A stretch of DNA of 64,000 bases from Phascolomyces articulosus (taxonomy: Eukaryota > Mucoromycota > Mucoromycetes > Mucorales > Lichtheimiaceae), in contig JAIXMP010000001.1 in assembly GCA_025677815.1 (NCBI GenBank), positions 1,612,001-1,676,000 of the forward strand, given 5' to 3'. Position numbers and translations under genes: made by a program. This document shows positions 48,149 to 60,701 of this stretch, piece after piece. Within the stretch, counting starts at the first letter, position 1; every line of letters begins with the position of its first letter. Below the pieces are notes generated by a model. That model was given only the letters and a program-made list of their open reading frames with translations, did no database searches and was not told the DNA's origin.

Positions 48149-49228
48149 AATATATATATATATATATATATATACTATAATATCTTTATCATTCTTATTC
48201 AGTAGTAGTTAGTAATAATGGTGGTATTTTTTTTGTTTATTTCTTCCCTCTCAATCCAGTCCATCATTGTATTAAATAAATCATACTGAAATAGCAATTA
48301 AAGCGTCGTACGATTCATGCACAATGCAAGAAAAATGAACTTTCTTTTTTAGGACATTGAACATAAATAGTTCAAGTAGCGGGGCGTTTAAACACGATTT
48401 GATACAGCTTGTAAATATGTATATCTTCCTACCTATAACTGCATTTATATATTCATATAACTATGAGCACAATATATAGCGATGTAAAACCTATCTATGG
48501 TACATTGGATAACATACAACCCGGAAAAATACTATACTATTACTAAGTATTTATTTTTTCAATGATCGAACACTTTATTCATTGATATAAAAAAGCATGT
48601 ATAGCAGGGGGTTTATAGAAAATCATAATACTTAAAGTATTCGTGATTATGAGATCATTTCGAATCAATTTTTTGTGATGATTCAGAAATGATGTATTTG
48701 TCATCCATAGTATAAACAAAATTATAATACAAGTTATTAGGTGAAGGTATTGTAAAACTATAGATTTTTAATGTCTACTAGTAGAGCATCTAGAAGTTAA
48801 AAATGTTTCTCTCTCAGACCGTCTTCGATTCAGTGAAATCTCTCCGATTTATCCACGTTGAATTTCCCAATCTTGTAACCCATTTTTCAATATATCAAGA
48901 GAAGATCAATTCAGTAATTAGACTCTGCTTTTAAACTTGTCATCAATCTTTTATGCTTCATGTAATGCGAACAGCTTTTGCTTATTAATTATTCGAAACC
49001 TACAGATAGATTCCAGAGAAAGTTGCCTAATTTATTATTTAACTATTAACAGTTATAAAGTAACTCATATTTCACAATGTTTATACACATTTGAAAGAAA
49101 GGCAGAACGTGATAAGGTTGAAGGAACGAAAAAAAATACAAATATAAAAAGAAAACGATGATGATGGTAACCGTAATTTTCTATGAATCTTATTTTTTTT
49201 TATTATTGCTTGGAAACAAGACCCAATA
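48149..49228. other. Intergenic region between reductase 3 and the dead copy
   Basis: Starts with a TA-repeat right after the stop codon of copy 3. The rest is AT-rich. No TTCGGAC heptamer is seen in the 130 bases before the dead copy's ATG, in contrast with the three intact genes. Confidence 0.5.
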
Positions 49229-50464
49229 ATGACTACAACAAACAAACAAGTAATCTTTTCCAAGATTCCAACGGGTTATCTTATTGCAAATGAACATTCC
49301 ATTGTTCGTACTTCCATCATTAACCTTGATGCTCCTTTGAGAAAGGGAGAAATTATTTTGAAACTACTTGTACTATCCACAGATCGAATTCAACGAGCAT
49401 CATGCGTGACGCGTCGATCCCACTTTTCGTACCGGCTTATCCTTTGGATCAACCCTTGATTGGTATTGATATCAGTATTGTTATCAAATCCAACAATCCA
49501 TATTACAGGCAAGGTAATATTTTCTATTCACCTAGAACTATGTATGAAGAGTATACCTTGGTTACAGATACAGCAAGTAAACAGTTTGAATTTTGAAATG
49601 AAGCAAAGACCACCCGGTTTACCACTTTCGTATTATTGTGGAGTTTAAGATGCATCTGGACTTACTGCTTATTCTGGGTAAAATGAGGATAATTTTTTGT
49701 ATAAACATAATATATTTATAAGCATATATAGTGATATAAATACTAATACAATAATATATATGACTATTATAGCGCACTCGAAGGAATTAAACCCCAAGCA
49801 GGTGATTCCATTTTGATTCCTTCAGCAACTGGTGTTGTTGGTTTGATTATTGGCCAAATTGCAAAACAACATGGCATGTATGTCGTTGGATCCGCCGGTT
49901 CTGATGAAAAGGTGGCATACCTTAAAGAAATTGGATTTGATGCAGCATTTAATTACAAGATGTGTGGTGTTAATCAAAAGTTAAAGGAAATATTTCCTGA
50001 GAATATGAGTGTGTATTTTGATAATATTGGTGGTGATTTGTAGGATGCTGCCCTTGTTCATACTAAAAGACATGGAAGGTAAAAATAATAGATCAATATA
50101 TTGTTATATATATAATCAGATCATGTGTGTACCCTTCTCTGACATTATAATATATTGATTTATTTATATACAGTCATTGTATGTGGCATGAATTTCTCAA
50201 TTTGCTGCTCAAAAACCATAGTGCATCAAATTATTGATGCAAATTATTGGCAAGACAATTACAATCAAAGGATTTCCCGTTCATGATTGTTTCTATTTGC
50301 AAGAAAAGTTTCAAAAGGAAACGGCAGAATGGTTGCTTCAAGATAAGATACAATACCGTGAAACAGTTGTCCATGTTATCGATAAAGCTCCTCAAGCAGT
50401 AGAAGATCTATTTCGTGGTCACGGAATTGGAAACGTTGTAAATGTATATACTATAAAATTGTAG
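49229..50464 (+). pseudogene. Dead fourth copy of the alkenal/one oxidoreductase
   Basis: All parts of the family are recognisable but the frame is broken repeatedly. MTTTNKQVIFSKIPTGY and LDAPLRKGEIILKLLVLSTD are open. A base is lost near 49401, before MRDASIPLFVPAYPLDQP. A base is gained near 49590, before KQRPPGLPLSYYCG. A TAA replaces the codon before DASGLTAYSG (about 49648), and a TAG stands at 50041 just after NIGGDL. Family pieces such as GLIIGQIAKQHGMYVVGSAG (near 49835-49895) and [12 protein letters not shown] are well kept, so inactivation is fairly recent. The intron positions match copies 1 and 3. The catalytic-domain C-terminus (KGFPVHDCF, IQYRETVVHVIDKAPQAVED) is diverged. Confidence 0.92.
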
Positions 50465-51149
50465 TCTTATCGAGATAAATAGACTCTTCTGTGAAGTAAT
50501 TTATGTTACGTAGTGCAGTATATTTCATTATGGTCGACTGTTTGCTATATAGTATTATTTATATGAACGATAAAAAGAGATGATCGCTTATTATATTATT
50601 CACTACATCATAGTAAACGGACCACTGACAAGAAAAAAGTTTCTCGTAACACCAAATATAATGGTACAAATATTACAATTAGATTTTTCGTATGTTACTA
50701 CGCATTAAAGTCTATATATGTACTTTTGGCTTTTTTTGATTTATAATTGTTTGTCGGTCTATTTCTTTCTATGATCGATAGGTTGTCTTTAGAAAAAGAA
50801 ATATATGTCACCGCTATGATTATTGAAGCCAAAAAGAAAAAGAGAGAGAGAGAGGGGGGGAGAAACACAACAAACGAACATTGTAGTTAAAGGATCAAAC
50901 AACAAGAGAAGAAGAAAAAGAAAAGAAAAGGGGTGGGAGAATGGGAGGTTACAACTTTGTATTTTTTAGGCTGTGGTGGCAACATAAAGAAGATGGAAGG
51001 GTAAAGCCACGAATAAAAAATACGCAACAGGTGTTGTGTTGGGAAACATTATTATAATTCAGCTCCTTTGAAAAAAAAATACGTTTTGCCCTTCTTTATA
51101 ACACACCTTTTTTTTTTACACGCACCCCTTTTTCTTACATTTCCAAAAA
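50465..51149. other. Intergenic region: Ubc13 promoter
   Basis: Contains a GA-rich purine tract (about 50838-50940, GAGAGAGAGG and GAAGAAGAAAAAG), poly-T stretches near 51110 and a CAC-rich leader right before the Ubc13 ATG. No gene is seen. Confidence 0.5.
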
Positions 51150-52108
51150 ATGGCTTTGCCTAAGCGCATTATCAAGGTTCGATTTTATTTCATTTATTAT
51201 ATTACTTATTCTATTCTTGTAATTATCATAAAAAAAAGAAAAGAACCCGAGCTGATAAATCATTTATTTATAAAACATTAGGAAACCGAACGTTTACTAG
51301 CTGAACCAGCACCTGGTATTAGCGCTACACCTCATGAAGATAATTTGCGATACTTTGATGTAATTATCGCTGGTCCAACACAATCACCTTTTGAAGGTTC
51401 GATATTATCGTAATTATTTCTACCCATTTTTTTTTTTTTTTTTCTTTTACACATTTCTTCATGTCCGCAATACTGACTCAATGTTTTAGGTGGTGTATTT
51501 CGATTGGAGTTATTTTTGCCCGATGAATATCCCATGGCACCACCCAAAGTTCGTTTCTTGACTAAAATCTACCATCCTAACATTGATAAATTGGGTCGAA
51601 TTTGTTTGGATATCCTTAAAGGTAAAGGAAGCTTTTTAAAATAGAAATACTGTGCTTGCAGAAGGGGAGAGGGGAGGAAGAGAGAGAAGGGGTGAGGAGG
51701 AGTTATGCAATACACACGACATAGACACGCGCGCCACACCATTCCATATATATAGCAGAGAAATATAGAAAAGATATATATATAAGAGGGAACAGATCAA
51801 AAAGTAATAGAACACTAAACACATAAATCATAATATGATATATAGATAAATGGTCACCTGCACTTCAAATTCGAACAGTGTTATTGTCGATACAAGCTTT
51901 GTTGTCTGCTCCTAACCCAGATGATCCACTTGCCAATGATGTTGCACAACATTGGAAAGAAAATGATGAAGCTGCTATTGCTACTGGTAAGTTCATTGGA
52001 AAGAGAATGCGTAATATAAGGGTTGGGGTGTTTCTTATCAAGGTCTAACATATTGACGATAATATCAATGTAGCACGGGAATGGACGAGAATGTATGCCC
52101 AAAACTAA
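51150..52108 (+). CDS. UBC13: Ubiquitin-conjugating enzyme E2 N (Ubc13)
   Basis: E2 enzyme that, with an Mms2/Uev partner, builds Lys63-linked ubiquitin chains in DNA-damage tolerance and signalling. Five exons give 149 residues (human UBE2N has 152). MALPKRIIK begins the protein, an intron follows, then [17 protein letters not shown], the [17 protein letters not shown] strand region, [20 protein letters not shown], the HPN motif (Asn78) and GRICLDILK with the catalytic Cys86. [20 protein letters not shown] and [11 protein letters not shown] complete the fold, ending WTRMYAQN. The PAPGIxA segment and Met at the MAPPKV position are Ubc13 features that serve the Uev/RING interface. The exon carrying only the last 14 or so residues sits near 52073-52108. 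Confidence 0.95.
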
Positions 52109-52706
52109 AAAAAAGAGATTTTTTGCTTGAGTTTTATATTCCCTCCCAAATCATCCATCAGCGAAAACAACATTTCCATCTTTCTTTTTTATCTCTCACT
52201 TTTTCTCACATTCTTTTTTTATATATAAACATTGGTTTATCTTCATCTCTGTGTAAAATTGTGTTTGACGTGAAACTTTTGCATTATTACTCTCAATTAG
52301 AAGAGTTTTTTTTAAAATATATATATATATATATGGTACGCCTCCTCCCTTCCCTTGAATTCTTATTATATATATATATTTGTGAAAACAAGAATGAAAA
52401 ACAATGAAAAGCAAAAAAAGAAAGAAACATTTGAACATCAAAAAGTGTGCGTGTGAACGTGTAAAAAACAAGCGGTAACAGAAAAAAAAACAAGATGCGA
52501 ATGGATGGGGATTGTATATAATGTTGTGATAAGAAGGAATGATAAAAAAGGAGGAGATATATAAATATAATAAGTTTTTTGGTTTGAATTGATTTTTTTA
52601 AAGCAAAAAAAAAAAAAAATTATAATGCAAGTGTTGTGTGTGTTTCTTTTAAAAGTAAAAAAGAGGATGAAAAAAGATACTTTTGTTGTTGCTGTAGTTA
52701 TTCGTT
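52109..52706. other. Convergent 3' intergenic region
   Basis: Two genes end here (Ubc13 and the phosphatase). The sequence is rich in poly-T, TATATA repeats (52318-52332, 52368-52380) and poly-A (52605). Overlapping open frames on both strands are low-complexity artefacts. Confidence 0.55.
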
Positions 52707-55700
52707 TTAGCCATAACCCAAGATCCACCAAAGAATCGCTTCATAACAAAACACAAATTGTCGTAATGTTTGAACCATACTCACACGTTGTTCTCGAAAC
52801 TTGGCCACGGTTTGATACATCATATCCAATTCTCCTAATCGTTCCGATTCACATAATTTCTCTTGTATATCAATCGAAGAGCGTAATCGATGAATCACCG
52901 TATCAATGGCACAAAAAGCACCTGCACGACCACATCCTGCAGAACAATGAACAATCATAGGTCCTGCTTTTTGCTCATGTTGCTGTTCCCATTTCGTTTG
53001 AATTTCATCTGCCAATTTCACCAATTCTAAGGTGCCTACAGGATTATCAGGTACACCAAAATCCATCCAGCCCAAGTATTGAATATGATAGACGATACGT
53101 GTTTCTTGATCTTTTTCTACCGTGAATTCTCGAATCAATGTTTGCTCTTCAGTGGATTCTTGAGATGGGGAGGATGAGGTATGTGCTGTTTCGGAAGTAA
53201 ACGTCACTTTGATTGGGCCATAGATGGTCGATTCACCCACGGAGGATGGCCAATAACGATGGCATTTAATCTTTTTTTAAAAAAAAATTCATGTCAGTCT
53301 TTTTTTCCACTTTTTTTTTTTTGGTTTATAATAAATATCTTTCTTCCAATATTTTCCCTTTTCTATCCAACTTACTCGATTCATTTCTTCTTCTTTCGTC
53401 AACATGACAATCACTCGAGTCTCTTGTTCCCAAACAACTGTCCAAAAATCACCAAAAGTAGTAGGTAGAGGTCCTTGTGTAGAGATATAACGACGATAAT
53501 GACGTCCTGTAGCTGATGTATTTCGTTGTTCATTTAAACTTCTTAAAGCTGGGACAATCGCTTCCAAAGATGCAGAAGGTGAAGCAATGGTGGCAGGATC
53601 ACAATCAATATATTCGATAAAACTAGCATTAATATACCCGGTAGATCCTGGAGCACATGCTTTTAATTTGACTCGAGTATATTCTAATAATACAAGTTAA
53701 ATATATATATTTCATCCACCATCCAGTAATTCACATTTCATACTATATTCCTAACCATATCAAAGCCATATTCATCCCATTCTCCTTAAAAAATACTTAC
53801 CAAAAGGCCATATATTGGTATATCGATTTAATGCACCCATTTCAATACCAGCAACAATACTAAATGGATGTTCTGCAAGATTACTGGTAGCTTTTGAATG
53901 ATGGGCCATGACGCTTTGTAATCGACGTTGTTCTGTTCGTTCAATGACTTCATACAATTCAGCCAATTTTCTCGGTCCATCATTGGAATTAAACATATCA
54001 CGTAACCAAGGAGGGACAGCCGATAATCCTTGACGCAACTGGCGTTTGGTCACACGACCTGTTGCCATATCCACTTGACAGCTGGAAGAAGGTGGTAATC
54101 GAATCGGGAATCGTTCTTTAATACTACCATGACTTAATTCCATATTTTGACGAATATTGGAAAAAAAGGGATTGAATTGTTGATTATCCATAGCGACCGT
54201 AGGTGCAGAAAAAGGTCCAGGTGCAATGGCTGGAGGAAGGCTCCCCAAATGAAGTCCTTGGGGTCGTTTCCGTGATGAACTCATCAAATTGGTCGACGTA
54301 TGTGTAGTGGACGAGGAAGCAAATGCTAACGATGGATCATTGTTATTGTTGCTGTTGCCTGCGGCCAAGGATGAAAGTGTTAATGTGGTAGCAGGAGAAG
54401 GTAATCCTGATAATCCGGGAGTCATTGGGCCAGCCATAGTAGCCATACCCAATGCAAGACCTTTCGGGCGCGGGTTATTCGTGACAGGTGCAGTGACACA
54501 TTGACTTGGATACATTGCACTAAATGAATTCATACCACCTACATATCATAAAGTAAAAAAAAATCATTGAATAAGAAAAATCTACTCGGTCTATTTATAT
54601 AGGATGTGTGTATGTGTAATGTTGGTGAGTCAATGATACAAAATGCAGTCGATCGAGATCGATCGATTTTTATTTTGTTATAATGATTGTTGAAAGGTTT
54701 TCTATTTAATAAAAAGGATTAGTTTATAAAATACGATCTCGACCTCCTCTCCCAACAACAACTACTGTTACAAAATAAGACAACTCAGTGTTTCCTGTTT
54801 TTTTTTTAGTTGTTTTATCTCACCCGCATTTTGAATCACAAGTTGTGTCTATGTAAGTGAGTGTGTGTCTATGTCTCTTTTTTCCCCTTATTATTATCGG
54901 ATGTATCCACTTTTTTGACTAATACTTCTCCATCCCCTTCCCTTTCCCCTTCTACTTTTTCATATCTCTGATTTTTATCGTCCCTTTTCATCTATGCCTC
55001 TTTTTTGTCGATGTACCAATCTATCTATAATAAACCGATGGTATATATGTATAGGACTCTGGGGAAGTGGAGTAAGATTAGGAGGAAATGGGGGGGGGTG
55101 AATGAAGGAATAAGTATATAGGATGGGAGAAGAGAAAAGAGGGTAATCACTCCGTGGCTCCCCCTTTTCATGAAATCTGTTTCGTTATGAAAAAATGACG
55201 CGTGCAAATAAGAAACAAAAATTACTCGATTTATCCAAGATCTACTTTTTTTTTTACCAATCCATTATCTATTCTCTACCAATTCACTCATTTATAATAA
55301 TATCATAATAATAATAACTAACCCTAATTATTATCATAATTACTATTATGATACATCATCTATTTCCTCCTTTATTCTCCCTTCAAAAAAAGAAATAAAT
55401 AAAAAAATATACACTTACCTCTATATTTTTATAAATTTATCTTCATATATAAAGAAAGACGACGGATCCAAATTCGCAAATATATATAAAATACATACAC
55501 ACATACACACATCCATACTTTAACAGACAAGACAGATGATATATTACCTTTAATATAACCCAAGGTGCCTTGATAATTTGCTTGATGAAACTTGATGCAC
55601 AAATATGTGATAGCATTGTGGCTTTCCTGCAGGGCCTCAGATTGTTGGTCGTACAAAATAATATGCTCAAACTGAGACCATTGTTTCCATGCTTCACGTT

Positions 55701-56538
55701 GCTTATCCGAAACAATCACTTCGGAAACTTTGTCAAGAGTAAATGACGGTCGTTTTAAAATCGTATTGGGTATCGACACGTTAATTGCGCTTTGGATATG
55801 CAAATGGGAATAGTGTACAAATGAACGAATGTCAATGAGAAGTAACGTATGTGAATTGTTGTTATTGTTGGTCAAAAGTTGATTGATTTGTTCGGGTGTC
55901 AATGCATGTAATCGATTGGCGACATAAGGTGGAAGAATTTGTCCTGATCCTCCTGCTGTTGTTGTTGGTGTGGGTGCTGAATGAGGGTGAGGTGTTTTTG
56001 CAGAAATATTGGTTTGAGTTGTTGAAGCACCACCCGTACTAGCGTTGTTTTGTTTTCTACGAGCAGCTAAACTACCCATTGAAAGAAGTTTAGGAGGTTG
56101 CGGTAGCTGTAATTGAGGTTGTTGCTGTTGCTGTTGTAGTTGTAGTTGTTGTTGAGGAGTAGTACTAGAAGAGGATGGAGGATGAGCTTGAAGTTGCTTT
56201 GAATCATCACCAAAGGGACTGGTAGAGTTATATCTGTTTTGAATAGCATTGAAAAATTCTTGATGTTGTAATAAGGGAGATCGAGGTGCTGTAAAATAAG
56301 GCGTTGGCGCTACTAACTGTTGAGGTTGTTGTTCTTGTAGTTGTTGTGATTGATCATGATGGTTATTATTATCCTCTTGCTGATGTGTCAATGTAGGTGG
56401 AATAGTTGTTCTTGGGGTAAAATAAGAATCAACGGCACTACCTGACACTACTGTTGATGATGATGTCGTAGTATTTGTTGCTGTTGTTGTCACAGTGGAT
56501 GGATGAAGTGCGTTGGGTGTACTTGGACACTCAATCAT
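52707..56538 (-). CDS. Rhodanese-plus-PTP protein tyrosine phosphatase (Pyp1/Pyp2/Ptp2/3-like MAPK phosphatase)
   Basis: Tyrosine phosphatase expected to act on stress MAP kinases. Exon 1 (56538-55548) has a Gln/Ser/Thr-rich N-terminus and a rhodanese-like (Cdc25/MKP-type) docking domain: LLLIDIRSFVHYSHLHIQSA, then HIILYDQQSEA. That domain ends across a 1,009-base intron at YIKG/GMNSFSAMYPSQC, the classical end of MKP rhodanese domains. The PTP domain follows: ALNRYTNIWPF/EYTRVKL (53800-53680), GYINASFIEY, YISTQGPLPTTFGDFWTVVW, IKCHRYWP, the WPD-loop equivalent GWMDFGVPD (near 53060-53080) and the P-loop VHCSAGCGRAG with its catalytic Cys (near 52935-52960). The C-terminus is RRQ-less (MVQTLRQFVFCYEAI). 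The rhodanese-PTP combination matches fission-yeast Pyp1/2. The start ATG at 56538 begins MIECPSTPNAL; the upstream region is non-coding. Confidence 0.9.
54539..55547 (-). other. Unusually long (1,009-base) intron in the phosphatase gene
   Basis: Donor GTAATA after AAAG at 55548; acceptor ATGTAG before GTGGTATG at 54538. The join restores a continuous rhodanese domain, so the intron is well supported. Other introns in this window are roughly 50-250 bases. It contains poly-T tracts and a small palindromic GATCGAGATCGATCGAT run near 54650-54666, but no gene I recognise. Confidence 0.8.
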
Positions 56539-57442
56539 TGAAATTTAGATAGATGTAGTTTTGTTTTTTAGATAGATATAAATAAAATGAAAAATCTTTT
56601 GACACACACACGCACACGTACACACAGAACCACAAGCCGAGTTTAATAACAAGAAGAAGGAAGAAGTCAAAAGAAGAAGAAAAAGAAAAAGAAAGGGGAT
56701 GAAAAATTATAAAAAAGAAGAGAGTGGAACTCAAAATCTATAAAAAAAAGAGTTTCTTCTTTAGTGAAATCCAACCCATATAAAAAAGGGCGTCACAGTT
56801 CACGGTTCTCGACCCTGTTTCTACTCTTCTTTTTCCTTTCACCTCCTCTCCCCCCATCTGCTCCTACTAGCCTACACTGTTATTTTTCTATCAAAATATT
56901 TATAATAATCACTATAATAATTATTATCGCTTTACTTATTCACTGTCACTATTATGAATCATTTCATAATTTAATATCAAGAATCATATCATTTTAGTTC
57001 AAATTTATAATATCTCCTCTTCTTTCCATATTAATTCTCTTTTCCCACCCCCCAAAATGATGCTGATGATGATATTTACTTTGCTGTTCCCGGATCATGT
57101 GCCTCCTTTTTTTACTTACTTGACACATTTGCATAAAAAGATTTTCTTTTATTCATATTATTTGATCAAGCACACTTTGAATATGTTTCAAGTTTTATAT
57201 AAAGAAGGTATATAATAAGTTCTATTCTAATATAAATAAATATTAGAATAGGTTGTAAATTCGTGGAGTTTCAAAGGAATTTTTGTTAGGATGGATAAGT
57301 TTAGGATTGTTTTTCAGAAAAACATAAAAAAAATAAAACTGATCGACTGTTTTTTTGTGTCACTTCCTTTTTTCTTTTTTTCTAATGTGTAATGTAGTAC
57401 ACTTTTACTTTGTTACTTTAAACTATGTGTTATTATACGACA
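56539..57442. promoter_or_regulatory. Divergent intergenic region (phosphatase / MedA-like gene)
   Basis: 904 bases between divergent genes. It contains a CACACACGCACACG run at 56603-56620, purine-rich GAAGAAGAAAAAG leader sequence close to the phosphatase ATG and pyrimidine tracts on the other side. No specific site was recognised. Confidence 0.5.
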
Positions 57443-60179
57443 ATGTTAATGATGCAAGGTAAAATTATAAAATAGGTTATATTTATAAATATATTCTAAT
57501 TCTAATCCTATTTCATATTTATATTTATATATTTCACATTAGAAACACCTGATAATGAAGAACAAAACCCTATCTCGAATGACTCTTCTTTTGAGTATCA
57601 AATACAACACTATTCTATACAAGAGCAAGCTTCTTTTAGTCTTAGTGGTACCAATAGTAGCAAAACACATCAACAGCGACCTCATCATCACCATCAACAA
57701 CAACGTCAACAAATATCAACAATACCTGCAACATTTTCACCAACTCATGGTTCATCTGGAACTTGTTTTACAGTTTTGATTCTACCACAACCATTTATCC
57801 ACTACTAACACCTGAACGCGTATTTTGTATTGCATTTGATCAATTCCTTTTGAATAATACCAAGGTCATGTTACCTACAACGGATGATACGAGAAATTGT
57901 GTCATGTTCAATTGCAATGTTCCCATACTACACCATCCACATCATTTTCAATCGTCATCAGTCCCCATTTATATTTGTTTATTGGAGAATAATGCTATCA
58001 TTCAATCCTGGTTTGTTGGTCAATTTACATATGATATTAACCGTGCATCATCCTCATTGGATTACTATCATTATCCAGTACAACAAAGTATTATAGATAA
58101 TAAAGAAGACAGCGATTATAATAATATAAGTAGCAGGGTGATGATGATGGATAATCATTGCAGTTCTGCTCATTATTGAAGAGAGTGTAACGGTATTGGC
58201 GTGGTAAGGGAATCATCATCTTCTTCTCCCATAATGATGACGCGCCATAATAACCCTTCTACTCTAAGATTATTGACCCAATCTTGGCCTCGCACAGCAA
58301 CAGCAGCTAGTACAACGATGTCTCAGCAATCATCTCATCAGCATCATGCTATTATTATTGATGATGGCGACGACCATTTTCCTTCTTCTCCTTTTACTTG
58401 TACTGTACCACCACCCCCACTCAATACTACTCCAATTGAAGAAATGGAAGAAATTGATCAGCAAGGTAAGAATCAAAAATAACATTTTCTTATGATGGGA
58501 AGCAACACTTGTTGTTCATATGACTTTAATTGTTGTTAAATTGATAATAATACTACTAATAATACTTATTTATAAATATATAACAGCTACTCCTACTACT
58601 ACTACTACCTATAATTACCATCAAGAGAATACACATGTACCCTTCTTTGGACCATCACCATTAAGATTTTCTTCTCCAGTATCACATTCTTTATTTCATT
58701 ATTTTAATAATAATGACTATGACGATGAACAAGAAGAATCAAGTGGTGGTGGCCCGTGCATGGACACGGACCTACTAGATCCATCTTCCATCTCTTTCAG
58801 TAATATTCCAAGGGCCGACAACACTTCTGTCACCGCCGCAAAGAGACACTTCCGAGGAGTAGATTTTAATAACAGTAACACAAAAAAGAAACTGGTATCA
58901 AGGGTCGGGGTATCTTCACCATCCTCTTTATCGTTGTTGCCGGTCTCGACTCTGCCTTTTATGTCTAATGTCACACAACAGGAACAAACAAACGGACGAC
59001 AACAACAACAAAGATTCTCTTTCTTGCCACAACGACAAGGAGCACAAACATCTTCTTCCTTATCATCTGACCATCATCGTCGTTATTTGAAAAAAAGAGA
59101 AACACGATCCAAGAAACCCAGGCTCAATATGAGAGATGTTACTTGGCAAAATTATGTTCCTTACCCAAAAATCGATCAACCAGTTCAATTTAAATTTCTT
59201 TCTGATTTCAATCTTCTTGCGTTAAATTGGTCAGTCGAAGAAACATTATCCCATCGTCGATTAGTTCAATTTTGGCCTGTATTTCACCCTTCTTCCTTTA
59301 CAGAATCATCATGTTTACTCAACACTACAAATGATGAGAATGAGGAAGATACCATTCATTGTGTTTTTCGTGTATTATCACAAGAATCATATCATGAATA
59401 TCGAGGATTGAACAATCATGAGGACGAAACGACGAGAAGAATGTATCAGCAGCAACAGAAAGATAAAAGTGTGATTATCTCTTGCATTGCATTTCGACAA
59501 GAATTATGGATTACCTCGGCAGACTTGATTCGTATCCTGGAATGTATCATGCGGATTACATTGACAACGCAAGAAAAGAATCGTGTTCGTCGGAACCTGG
59601 AAGGGTTTTATCCGGTTACCGCCAGTAAATATTGCGAAGATACAGTGGATTTGTTTTATCATGTGATGGATTTCAGTGATCCAATTCCCAGATCCATTGA
59701 AAAAGATGTAAGTTTTTTTTTTCTATATTTTTTTTGACTAATGTTTTGTTTGTTATCTATTCATATAAACACAACAAAAAACGACAGATGCTTGTTTGTA
59801 GTATATAAAAAAACAGTACTGACACATATTACTATAAAATAAGTTTAAAATTTTTCATTGGCATATTTTACCATATGCAATGAAAAAAGTCATTGTAAAA
59901 TATGCAAGAGAGTTTGGATTATTTGAAGAAGAATTAATAGATAATCATGGTGTTAATAGAATGGTTTCTCATAATTCAGTATCAAGATCTTTTCAATCTT
60001 CATTGTTACATCATCATCCCATTACTACTTCACTTCCTTCTCGATCTACTCCTCCATTCATATTACCATATCCACCATCCATGTTGAGCAATATACTAGG
60101 AACTAGTAGTAGTAATGGTGATGGTGATACGTATTTTCACGATCCATATTATTACGATTCTTTATTTTTACAAACATGA
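57443..60179 (+). CDS. MedA/Medusa-like developmental regulator (DUF7082-type), with one frameshift in this sequence
   Basis: Homologue of the Aspergillus MedA (Medusa)/Ren1/Acr1 family of nuclear regulators of sporulation and adhesion. The start is inferred: ATG 57443 (MLMMQ), intron 57459-57542, then PDNEEQNPISND. The N-terminal Ig-like part reads ATFSPTHGSSGTCFTVL in one frame, then DSTTTIYPLLTPERVFCIAF, SVPIYICLLENNAIIQSWF and VGQFTYDI one base out of step, so a base is missing near 57774-57777. A TGA at 58177 may fall inside a small intron; several GT..AG pairs would keep the frame. The C-terminal core is clear and open: NWSVEETLSHRRLVQFWPVF, VIISCIAFRQELWITSADLI, RVRRNLEGFYPVTASKYC, PIPRSIEKD, an intron (59708-59843), then FKIFHWHILPYAMKKVIVKY. 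RNLEGF and IEKD are hallmark residues. The middle is Ser/Gln/Thr low-complexity. Confidence 0.8.
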
Positions 60180-60701
60180 TTTTCTCCTCTGCCATCGGCT
60201 TCGATGGAGTCATTATCTCAACACGAATATCACTATCCAGGTGTACAACATCGATAGCAACTTCTTTTTAACACCTGGAAGTATATAGTTTGATTATCAG
60301 GTGATGCTCCGTGGACTGTTTCTTTAGCATGAATGTAGTTATGAAAGATCAATTAACATAAAAAAAACATTGCAAAAATTTTATACGTATAAACACAAAT
60401 ACCATTCTTTTACCAAAATGTACCACCCATATGACTATTAAAACAAATTAGCATATAATAATTACTAGTATATTATATATATAACATACCACAGTAACAT
60501 TGTATTAATAAGAATATCAAACGTTTAATCAAATGAAATTAGGTGTATAAATATTAATCATGGTAATAAGTATTAGTGTAAGTAAATAATAATGATAATA
60601 AAAAATATATCTATAATAACAACAATTAAATATATAATAATAATGATAGTATTAGGTAATAATAATAAATAATAACCAACGGCAACATAAGCAGAACAGA
60701 T
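60180..60701. other. Convergent 3' intergenic region
   Basis: 522 bases of AT-rich DNA, including an ATAATAATAA-rich stretch at 60590-60680, with the ends of two converging genes. Nothing else is seen. Confidence 0.55.

Noticed and set aside
52196..52731. Cluster of open frames on both strands in the Ubc13-phosphatase gap
   Set aside because: Poly-T/poly-A and TATATA tracts produce Phe/Lys/Tyr/Ile runs; no real coding signal.
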